This document shows positions 5,804 through 12,583 of a stretch of 17,677 nt of DNA, piece after piece. Made by a program: the position numbers and the translations under genes. The notes under the pieces are model-generated. The model did no database searches, was not told the DNA's origin, and worked only from the letters and a program-made list of their open reading frames with translations. The first letter of the stretch is position 1. Each line of letters begins with the position of its first letter. The stretch lies in NCBI GenBank assembly GCA_038256565.1, contig JBBSKG010000053.1, forward strand, positions 1-17,677, given 5' to 3'. The stretch is from JACOTK01 sp038256565. Its GTDB lineage: Bacteria > Actinomycetota > Acidimicrobiia > Acidimicrobiales > CADCSY01.

Positions 5804-6192
5804 CTAGTCGTTGCTGTCCCCGCTCTGCCGATCAAGCTCAGCGTCGATGGCGGTCACCCAAGATGAGCGCTGGGTGTTGAGACGTCGGAGATCGTTCTTG
5901 GTCAGCCCCGCTGTTTCGCGGAGATACCCGAACATTTCGTCGGTCAGTTTGCTGCGCAGGTCGCTCAGGTCATGGGTGGACGCCTCGGCTATGACGGACA
6001 CGACCGGAGCCGTTCTACGTCGGCGTGTTCGATGATCATGTCGACGTCGTGGCTCTTCGGTCCGCGAACCCGAACCCATGATCCCCACCCGCCGATCAGG
6101 GTGGCGTCGGGTACTGCACCGACGACACGTTCAAGGACCCGTTCAGACGCGTCGGTGAGATGCTCCGGGTAGAACTCTCGGTCAGGCGACAT
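5804..6192 (-). pseudogene. Broken nucleotidyltransferase gene (MNT/AbiEii-like remnant)
   Basis: Two minus-strand fragments in different frames look like the two ends of one protein. The first (from ATG 6192) reads MSPDREFYPEHLTDASERV and contains IGGWGSWVRVRGPKSHDVDMII, the GG...D-x-D pattern of minimal nucleotidyltransferases such as AbiEii-type toxins. It stops at 5989 soon after that motif. The second, in another frame from about 6030 to 5804, reads VVSVIAEASTHDLSDL and then GLTKNDLRRLNTQ, which resembles a C-terminal helical region. Together they are far shorter than an intact enzyme of this type, so an internal deletion plus a frameshift is likely. The exact joint is near 6000-6030. 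It lies between two pilus blocks and is unrelated to their function. Confidence is good for the first fragment and modest for the pairing. Confidence 0.6.
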
Positions 6193-6255
6193 CGGCAACC
6201 CATGACGGGGACGTGACTCCCAGCACGCAGCTTGAGATGTTGCGGTGGATCAGGG

Positions 6256-7680
6256 TCAGAGCCGGGGGTTGACCTCGCGAATGGTCTTGACCTTGTACTC
6301 CGTCTCACCGATGGATGGAAAGAATGGCGGAGGTAGCGTGGCAAGGTTGGAGTCCCAGGTGAAGGATCCCGCCTGATTGAAGATCGTCCCGCCCCCGTCC
6401 TTGAGTGCCATCATCCCGGTGAAGGCGATGTTGTCAGAAGAGCTGGTGTCATTGAAGGACCCGGTTCTGGAGATGAGAGCGGCCCGGACGGTACGGCTTC
6501 CGCTCAGCGTGAAGTTTGTCTCCGCGACGAGGCCCAGCACGTCATCGCCGGGAGCTTCGTACGCGATGTTGCCAGCGATGGTGATGCCTTCTGCGGATCG
6601 GAGCGACACTCTTCCATCGACCGTCGATGCAAGAACCGTTACTTTCTTGTCGAACCACATAGCCCCCGTGGTCGGCATAGCAATGGTTTCTGTGCTCGAG
6701 TCGGACCAGCACCCAAAAACCCAGTTTCCCCACTTCTTTACGATAGTCACCGTTCCGTTGCTGTTGAAGGTGACATCCCAACTGCGAGCGCAGGATGAGC
6801 TGCCCGAGGTGTTCGTTCTGTAGATCCCTCCGGGAGCGCTGGCGGCAACGGTGATCTGGTCGAGCGGGGTGAGCAGTGAGGCAAATGTGATGGCGGTAGG
6901 CACCTCGGTGCGTAGGTTGGCGTAAGTAGTAGCTGCATCGCCGTCGTATGCAACTCCGGTCCCCGTGTGCGTTCCACAACCGGTTACGAATCTGTCCTCG
7001 GCATAAAGGTTGCCGGTGGTGTAGGCATTGCCGTTCGCTGTGCCGTCGTGACAGAGATCGTAGGTTCCAGTTGGCGCGTCCGTGAGGTACACCTTCCCCA
7101 CGGTCGCGAGGGAGGCGTGATCCAGGTTCAGATCGTCGTCGACGACCATTAGGAAATCTCCCAGAGTCGCCACGCTCACTACGGCCTCGACTGCCTTGAG
7201 GCCGGTCGTGGCATCCACCCTTCGCCCGGTTGCGACGATGGCGACCGTTGTGACGGCTCCAGCCGGTGGTGTCACCTGGATGTTGTACTCGTAGTCGTTC
7301 CCCAGTGTTTTCCAGCTGTCCTTGGTTGTCGCGTATCCCCACCCCGGGGTAGCGTCGTCGGTCCAGCTTCGATCGGGACCCATGGCACCACCCGTGCGAG
7401 TGGTCTCGGCCTCGTGCACCCAGTGCGACCAGTAGGTCCGGTCGTCACTTAGCTTGGCGAGATAATCATTGATACCGGCTTCTGCGGCTTGTAGAGCCCC
7501 CCCCGTCTCGACGGACTTGGCGCTACGCTCCACGTTGAAGACGGTGTTTGTGAGCAGGACTGTGCTCACCAGGCTGAGCGTGACACCCATCATCATGACC
7601 GTGATCAGGGTCGACCCGGCCTGGCCGTTTTGCAAGGCTCGTGAATTGGTTCGATCGGACAGAGATTTCAGGATTGACAT
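6256..7680 (-). CDS. PilX-like minor pilin / pilus assembly protein (minus-strand set)
   Basis: This 474-residue protein is the last gene of the minus-strand minor-pilin operon. The N-terminus has a basic stretch, then QAGSTLITVMMMG and a hydrophobic helix (residues 25-48), followed by the conserved PilX feature LQAAEAGINDYL (64-74). Position +5 after the Gly is Thr rather than Glu, as in GspK/PilX-type tip subunits. The long remainder is beta-rich, with repeated hydrophobic Val/Thr/Gly stretches (for example KVTVLAS, SLRSAEGITIAGN) suggesting a beta-solenoid or sandwich, and contains four cysteines. ATG 7680 is supported by GAGGA on the minus strand (7691-7687), six bases upstream and overlapping the pilW stop. 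It differs strongly from the plus-strand PilX outside the N-terminal 75 residues. Confidence 0.8.
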   Translation of the reverse strand: MSILKSLSDRTNSRALQNGQAGSTLITVMMMGVTLSLVSTVLLTNTVFNVERSAKSVETGGALQAAEAGINDYLAKLSDDRTYWSHWVHEAETTRTGGAMGPDRSWTDDATPGWGYATTKDSWKTLGNDYEYNIQVTPPAGAVTTVAIVATGRRVDATTGLKAVEAVVSVATLGDFLMVVDDDLNLDHASLATVGKVYLTDAPTGTYDLCHDGTANGNAYTTGNLYAEDRFVTGCGTHTGTGVAYDGDAATTYANLRTEVPTAITFASLLTPLDQITVAASAPGGIYRTNTSGSSSCARSWDVTFNSNGTVTIVKKWGNWVFGCWSDSSTETIAMPTTGAMWFDKKVTVLASTVDGRVSLRSAEGITIAGNIAYEAPGDDVLGLVAETNFTLSGSRTVRAALISRTGSFNDTSSSDNIAFTGMMALKDGGGTIFNQAGSFTWDSNLATLPPPFFPSIGETEYKVKTIREVNPRL

Positions 7681-7689
7681 GGTTCGTCC

Positions 7690-8271
7690 TCAGGTGGGGG
7701 TGACGCGGACGTAGGCGGTGACTTCGTATTTTTGAGCGGCTGGCAATTTCGTCGTGTCGGAGTCGATGCTCACCTGGATGGCGACGGTGCGAGTTGGTGC
7801 CCCGGTTCCGGTGAAGATCGATGGAACCACCCCTCCCGGGGGGAGTACGTTGGAGAGCACGGTGACTGCCGTGGGGGCGCCCCCTGGAATTGACCATGGC
7901 GTCGCAGTGTTGGTGCTGAGCACTTCGCTTCTCGTCAGAGTGGTTCCCGAGTGTTGATAGATGATCTTTCGGAGCTTGAAAGGGGCCTCACGGTTCGGGG
8001 AATAGAACGTGATCGCTGTTGAGGACAGCGACTCGATGGGGGCGAGTCCTGCCTGGCCGGTATAGGCCTGACGCAGTTCATCAGCCATCTGGGCGATGAC
8101 CACACGAGCGTCGCCCTGAGTGATAATTTCACGCTCTAGGTTGGCAGTGTGTTGCCATCCTGACGTGAAGAAACTCGTCGCCACCGTCAAAATGCCAACC
8201 GACAGCCCCATGGCGACGACAAGCTCGATCATGCCAAAGCCATGCTCTTTTCGAGCTCCAGTAAATCTCAT
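7690..8271 (-). CDS. PilW-like minor prepilin (minus-strand set)
   Basis: A 193-residue type IV prepilin. The 11-residue leader ends EHG|FGMIELVVAMG, with Glu at +5 (E16) and a hydrophobic helix to about residue 34. The pattern after the helix (REIITQGDARVVIAQMADELRQAY) is typical of PilW/PulJ proteins, and a beta-rich C-terminus ends in KYEVTAYVRVTPT. ATG 8271 is chosen over the longer open frame (to 8514) because it gives a standard leader and overlaps the pilV stop by four bases (ATGA), implying coupled translation. It would be a subunit of the pilus-priming minor-pilin complex. Confidence 0.85.
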   Translation of the reverse strand: MRFTGARKEHGFGMIELVVAMGLSVGILTVATSFFTSGWQHTANLEREIITQGDARVVIAQMADELRQAYTGQAGLAPIESLSSTAITFYSPNREAPFKLRKIIYQHSGTTLTRSEVLSTNTATPWSIPGGAPTAVTVLSNVLPPGGVVPSIFTGTGAPTRTVAIQVSIDSDTTKLPAAQKYEVTAYVRVTPT

Positions 8272-9347
8272 GGGAAGTTGACCGTCTGCGTGTAGTCGGT
8301 GGTGAAGAGGGGGTACAACGGCGGCACAATCGTCACGGCAACTGGACCGGCCACCTTGACTGGACTGCTGCAATTGGCTTGCAGGGTGTAGCCGGCCCCC
8401 GGGTGCAGCGTTCGGCCGTTGACGGTCGTGAAGAGCTTTGACGATCCAAAGCCGAGCGTGAAGGTTTCGGTTCCCCACGAGGCCGTCAGGGAGACGGTCT
8501 TCACGCCGCTGCAACTCGTTCCGCCAACGTTGGCGAGTAGTTTGACCGGCACGTACATGCGAATGGTCTTGGTGACGTTCTCGCCAGCGGTGAGGTCTTC
8601 TCTACCCTGCCCGCTGGCACCACCGGGGAGGTCTTCGGCCATCGTGGTCCACCTGCGGATGCCCCACCAGATGCTCTTGGTCACCGTGATGTCATAGGTA
8701 GCGGTTGGCAGATTGCTGAAGACCACGGCACCGTTGGTTGGCGTTACAGCGGTCCGTACAGTGGTGCTGCCAATCTTGAGCGTGACTCTGGCATTGCGCA
8801 GGACGGTGCTGGCCGGATACATATCGTTCACCACGACCCTGATGGATTGGGTCGAAGCCACTACCTGTTGAACTGGCGGTGCCACCAGCGTGGTGTACTC
8901 GGCTACGGGGGTGGCACCGCTGATGCCTGCAGCGGTGACGACGACACCGACCGACTTGTAGTGCTTGGTGAAAGTCGAGGTACCCGGGATAGGGTCATCG
9001 ACCCAGTCAACGGTTTTGGTGATGGTGTAGGTGACGCCCGAGAGTGTGACGGTCTCGGGCGCTGTAGGAATCGACCCCACCGGGTCGCCGCCGACAAGAC
9101 CCACGTTGGTGTAGGATAATCCTCGAATTTTCTCCATGGCCTCGGTTGCCAGATGGGCGGCGGTGGTCTTGGCCCGGCCCTTGTTGTATGTGCGTTGCGA
9201 TGAGGCGAGCGAGTCAACAAAGGTGGCTGCCACCAAGGAGAAGAGCACGACTGCGACGATGACTTCCACCATGGCAAAGCCACCGTGTCCGCTGGCGCGA
9301 CGAGGTGCTCGGGTGGTCAACGCGTTTCGAGATGCGTTGCTGAGCAA
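8268..9347 (-). CDS. PilV-like minor prepilin with Cna-B/carboxypeptidase-regulatory-like beta domain
   Basis: This 359-residue protein is the first gene of the minus-strand set. The 23-residue leader ends GHGG|FAMVEVIVAVV, with Glu at +5 (E28) and an assembly helix up to about residue 48. It is followed by AAHLATEAMEKIRGL, a typical PilV element. Residues about 165-225 (RVVVNDMYPAS, VTLKIGS, VFSNLPTATYDITVTKS) have the pattern of a carboxypeptidase-regulatory/Cna-B-like fold. The C-terminal part holds two cysteines (SCSG and NCSS). The start codon is TTG at 9347-9345, supported by AAGGAG seven bases upstream on the minus strand. At 359 residues it is about twice the size of a simple PilV, suggesting a surface-exposed tip domain. 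Confidence 0.82.
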   Translation of the reverse strand: MLSNASRNALTTRAPRRASGHGGFAMVEVIVAVVLFSLVAATFVDSLASSQRTYNKGRAKTTAAHLATEAMEKIRGLSYTNVGLVGGDPVGSIPTAPETVTLSGVTYTITKTVDWVDDPIPGTSTFTKHYKSVGVVVTAAGISGATPVAEYTTLVAPPVQQVVASTQSIRVVVNDMYPASTVLRNARVTLKIGSTTVRTAVTPTNGAVVFSNLPTATYDITVTKSIWWGIRRWTTMAEDLPGGASGQGREDLTAGENVTKTIRMYVPVKLLANVGGTSCSGVKTVSLTASWGTETFTLGFGSSKLFTTVNGRTLHPGAGYTLQANCSSPVKVAGPVAVTIVPPLYPLFTTDYTQTVNFP

Positions 9348-9534
9348 GCCTCGACTCCTTCCGGGTGTTATGCGTGTTGCATTGAACGTCGACCAGAAGA
9401 GAGCTCTTCTTTAGGATTAAAGTCGAAGTGCTGGATGAAAAAGTTTCGGACATTTGGGACATTCCAATCTAAACCGCCCAAAGTGGCATATAAAACACGT
9501 TAGGTGTGTCTAATAAACTGCCGATGCCAATGTT
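9348..9534. promoter_or_regulatory. Divergent promoter region between the two minor-pilin operons
   Basis: These 187 bases lie between two diverging operons and are more AT-rich than the flanks. They hold a near-perfect palindrome, AGAAGAG-AG-CTCTTCT (9395-9410), about 50 bases upstream of the minus-strand TTG start. A direct repeat of GGACATT occurs at 9448-9454 and 9457-9463 (9-bp period), and AT-rich -10-like stretches occur at 9489-9494 (TATAAA) and 9511-9516 (TAATAA). I could not pair either -10 with a convincing -35. No riboswitch like the one at 737 is present. Confidence 0.45.
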
Positions 9535-10719
9535 GTGAAGTTCCTTACGTTACGAGGCCGGTCGAATCGACTAGGTGATCAGCGAGGCTTCACACTGCTG
9601 GAACTCACAGTCACTATGAGTGTGATGAGCGTGGGGATTTTGGGTCTTTTACGAGTATCACTTGGCGGCATGGCGGTTTCTGTTGGGTCAAACGCCCGGA
9701 CTACGGCGACGGCGGTGGCATCAAGTGAAATCGAGGCCATGAGAGCTACTACTTACGACAAGCTCGGCTTTGCTACAAGTTCTACTGGTTATAGAGCCAA
9801 CTTCGAAGGAGCAACTACCGTCGTGGTTTCTCTTGCTGCTGGTGAAGTTGCTCAGGTTGAGCCTCTTGGCGTGCTACAACAAGATGGGCTCAATTTTGGT
9901 ATAACTCGTGACATCGTCTGGGCGAGTGCACTTATCGGCGCTGGCCCAGCGGTAGCTAATGCTGCTTATAAACGCACGGTGGTTGAAGTGAGCTGGACCG
10001 ATCAACATGGTCCTCACAAGGTTCGCCAAGATGGAGGTGTCTACCCCGGAGGTCTTGGTGCGTATGGGGCACCTACTACCACGACTACCCCGCCGGGCCC
10101 TGTCATGCCTGGGGCACCGGTCAATCTGGTTGCATCGCTGGGTTCTAATAGTTCATCGCAAATAAACCTAGCCTGGGACCAAGGATCTCCAGCTTCGACT
10201 ACATGGGAGATCCATCAGTCATCAAATAACGGTGTTACATGGACCACGCTTACTACGAGTCAGCCAGGTGCAACGACCAACTTCTCCGTATCAGGTTTGG
10301 CAGAGAGCACAACTTACACCTACCGCGTGCGGGGTCTGCTGGGTACCCAGGTGTCGGCGTGGTCGGCCTCGGCTTCGGCGACAACGGCAGCAGCTACAGG
10401 AGTATGTGCTTCGCTTTCTGGCTCGGCCACGCCCTCGCCAGCCAAGCGCTTGTCCTCGAAATATCTAAAGACTGATGTTTTGGTCAATGTAAACACCAAC
10501 GGCGGCTGCACCTATGGGCTTCGTATCAGGTTCACACCTGGTGATGGTTCGCCACCGACTACTCATACTTTGTCGATGTCGCAGGTTGGTTCTGAGTTTA
10601 AGTACACCATTTCGAAAAACGCCTATAAGTGGACGACAGGGGCAAATACCTTCGAGATTCTTGACCCATCCAACATCGTGATCACTCAGATCGCCCTCTC
10701 CGTTGTGAACGATGGCTGA
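9535..10719 (+). CDS. PilV-like minor prepilin with fibronectin type III domain
   Basis: This 394-residue prepilin begins the plus-strand set. An 18-residue basic leader ends QRG|FTLLELTVTMS, with Glu at +5 (E23) and a helix to about residue 45. The PilV-like segment TATAVASSEIEAMRATTYDKLG follows in two parts (59-79). A Thr/Pro linker (180-192) leads to a fibronectin type III domain (about 193-286): PGAPVNLVA at its start, INLAWDQ with the core Trp, and the ESTTYTYRVRG strand. The last 105 residues form another beta domain with a cysteine pair near 291 and 331. Fn3 domains on minor pilins suggest adhesion or matrix contact. The GTG start has no Shine-Dalgarno, and the -10-like TAATAA at 9511-9516 would leave a leader of only about 12 bases; the leader length supports this start. 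Confidence 0.85.
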   Translation: MKFLTLRGRSNRLGDQRGFTLLELTVTMSVMSVGILGLLRVSLGGMAVSVGSNARTTATAVASSEIEAMRATTYDKLGFATSSTGYRANFEGATTVVVSLAAGEVAQVEPLGVLQQDGLNFGITRDIVWASALIGAGPAVANAAYKRTVVEVSWTDQHGPHKVRQDGGVYPGGLGAYGAPTTTTTPPGPVMPGAPVNLVASLGSNSSSQINLAWDQGSPASTTWEIHQSSNNGVTWTTLTTSQPGATTNFSVSGLAESTTYTYRVRGLLGTQVSAWSASASATTAAATGVCASLSGSATPSPAKRLSSKYLKTDVLVNVNTNGGCTYGLRIRFTPGDGSPPTTHTLSMSQVGSEFKYTISKNAYKWTTGANTFEILDPSNIVITQIALSVVNDG

Positions 10720-10728
10720 CGGGGCTCG

Positions 10729-11379
10729 ATGATCGTGGCAGCCGTAGTTACCCTTTGCGCATGGTTGCGTGCTCGTCATGTTCGGGCGGACTCAGCCCCG
10801 GCTCGAGAAGAGGCTGGTTCGACCATGTTAGAGATCGTTATTAGCTCAGCGATGCTCGGCCTGGTGCTTACCTCAGTGTTGAGCTTCATGACCTCGGCTG
10901 CAAGCAATGAGCGCTTTCAACAGGCTCGGGTATCTAACCAAGAATCAGTGCGTTTGGTAATGATCGAAGCCTCTCGTGACCTTCGGAATGCCAACCCGTT
11001 GCTCACACTTCCTACTTCTGCAAGCTTTGCAACATCTTTTGAAGTCGCTTTAGGTCCCAGGGAAGGACCTTTGACTTATGCACGTTGGAACCTGGTGGGT
11101 GGTGATCTTGTTAGGTCTGTCTTGAACGGACCGGGTGGAACAGTCCTTAGTTCTGGGGTGAAGCTCAGGGGCATAACTACCTGGTCTTTGCGGTACTTCG
11201 ACCGTAATGACGTCGAGATAACAGCAGCTGATCTACCTGGCGACTTTGTCAACTGCACCGATCGGGTTGTCGTTTCGGTAACCGCTGGCATTGATGGGGC
11301 CGCCAAGGCCTTCACAGAGAACCACGATGTGCAGTTACGAAATCATCTGTTAAGCCAAGAGGGGAGCAGCGGATGTTGA
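10729..11379 (+). CDS. PilW-like minor prepilin (plus-strand set)
   Basis: A 216-residue prepilin. The cleavage site reads EEAG|STMLEIVISS, with Ser instead of Phe at +1 but the key Glu at +5 (E35), followed by a hydrophobic helix to about residue 53. The segment ERFQQARVSNQESVRLVMIEASRDLRNANP (two halves, about 60-89) is the PilW/PulJ signature, and the C-terminus is beta-rich. The leader is long (30 residues) from ATG 10729 and contains a hydrophobic stretch (IVAAVVTLCAWL), so a later start such as TTG 10765 cannot be excluded. It begins nine bases after the PilV-like gene and overlaps the next gene by seven bases. Confidence 0.82.
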   Translation: MIVAAVVTLCAWLRARHVRADSAPAREEAGSTMLEIVISSAMLGLVLTSVLSFMTSAASNERFQQARVSNQESVRLVMIEASRDLRNANPLLTLPTSASFATSFEVALGPREGPLTYARWNLVGGDLVRSVLNGPGGTVLSSGVKLRGITTWSLRYFDRNDVEITAADLPGDFVNCTDRVVVSVTAGIDGAAKAFTENHDVQLRNHLLSQEGSSGC

Positions 11380-12545
11380 AGTTAATCCGTCGGCATTTAG
11401 CCGACCGCCTGCATTTATCTAACCAGCAGGGAACGCTCATGGTTGGTATCGGAGTTATGTCGACCATGTTGTTGTTGTCTGCTGCTGTGGTCACGCGTAC
11501 TACCTCAAACCTCGACAATGTTCGTCACACACAGGACTACAGCTCGGCGTTAGCGGCAGCAGATGCGGGAATTGCCGACGCATTATTTCGTCTCGATCAG
11601 GGAATGACCGCCACCTTTACTGGTGCGGGCGCTGCTGGTGGCGGCACCTTCACCTACACGGCAACGAATATGACTCACAACAAGTGGGTTCTTCGCTCTC
11701 GTGGCGAGGTTGCTGGCGTTCCCCATACAGTGCAAGCCGAGGTGACTCGCGACGCCGAGTATCCATATGCCATCTTTACCGAACAGGCCCTTACTTTTAA
11801 TGGCAACGGTGGTGCCAATATCACGTCGTATAACTCCACGACTGGAGCACTCGATACCGGTAACGCGTTTATCGGTTCGAATCATTCCATCACCGTCAAC
11901 GGAGGCGGTGGAGGCGACGGTCAGCATTATTACACGCCTGCGGGATCGTGTTCAGCCTCGGCTTGTGAACAACGATCTGGCCCAAGAAAGATTGCAGATC
12001 CTTTGCCTCCTGCTACCTCTCAGCCTTGCCCGACGGGAGGTGTGTTTGGCGTTCTCCATGGCGGCGTAGTCGAGATAAATGGCGCTGGCGGGGTGCCATT
12101 TAACTGTGCGAATAAAGACGTGAGTTTCTTGAAGCCAACAACCTGTGTTGACGACGACGATGGTTGCAAGTCGATCCGCATCATTAATGGCCCTGTGGTT
12201 ATCTACGTTGATGGCAACAATCGCAAGGTCAATCTTGCCGACATCTCGATTAATAACGGTGGAGCGCCAGCGGCACTGCAAATCATGATGGCTGGCACAG
12301 GCACCATAGAGGTTGGAAACGGCAGTCACGTGGGCGACTTCAGCGGCATTCTCTACGCACCCAAAGCCGACATGGTGATCAACGGCGGCCAATTAGAAGT
12401 CAACGGGACCATGACGCTCAACTCACTGACCGTCAACGGAAACCCTAACTTCAGCATGGCCTATGACGATGCATTGGTTGAGATCGTCTCGACCAACTGG
12501 GTTGTTGTGAACTATCAGGAGGTCCCAAGCTCGCCCGCTCCATGA
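11373..12545 (+). CDS. PilX-like pilus assembly protein (plus-strand set)
   Basis: This 390-residue protein ends the plus-strand set. The N-terminus QQGTLMVGIGVMSTMLLL is a membrane-spanning pilin-like helix (residues 21-40) without Glu at +5 (Gly instead). It is followed by the PilX motif ALAAADAGIADALFRL (59-74). The C-terminal two thirds are Gly/Asn-rich with repeated short strands, including VVIYVDGNN, GTIEVGNGSH, FSGILYAPKADMVINGG and MTLNSLTVNG. This resembles the beta-helical C-terminal domains often seen in PilX-like proteins of Gram-positive T4P. Several cysteines (SCSASAC and later CP, NCAN, TCVDDDDGC) could form disulfides. GGGGAG lies just upstream of ATG 11373, inside the end of the pilW-like gene. 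Its neighbour downstream is the aro operon, 38 bases away. Confidence 0.8.
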   Translation: MLKLIRRHLADRLHLSNQQGTLMVGIGVMSTMLLLSAAVVTRTTSNLDNVRHTQDYSSALAAADAGIADALFRLDQGMTATFTGAGAAGGGTFTYTATNMTHNKWVLRSRGEVAGVPHTVQAEVTRDAEYPYAIFTEQALTFNGNGGANITSYNSTTGALDTGNAFIGSNHSITVNGGGGGDGQHYYTPAGSCSASACEQRSGPRKIADPLPPATSQPCPTGGVFGVLHGGVVEINGAGGVPFNCANKDVSFLKPTTCVDDDDGCKSIRIINGPVVIYVDGNNRKVNLADISINNGGAPAALQIMMAGTGTIEVGNGSHVGDFSGILYAPKADMVINGGQLEVNGTMTLNSLTVNGNPNFSMAYDDALVEIVSTNWVVVNYQEVPSSPAP

Positions 12546-12583
12546 AGATCGGCGTGATGGCTAGTGAGCGATAGCCTTGGAGA

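Noticed and set aside
6542..7342. 266-codon minus-strand frame inside pilX
   Set aside because: It lies inside the pilX-like gene in another frame and is full of Arg/His/Gly, typical of a shadow frame in GC-rich coding DNA.
7523..7897. 124-codon minus-strand frame across the pilX/pilW junction
   Set aside because: Shadow frame rich in Arg and His; both true genes have prepilin-type N-termini and ribosome sites.
9348..9534. Second c-di-GMP riboswitch in the divergent region
   Set aside because: The GCAAACC and GACGCAAAGCC core segments are absent on both strands.
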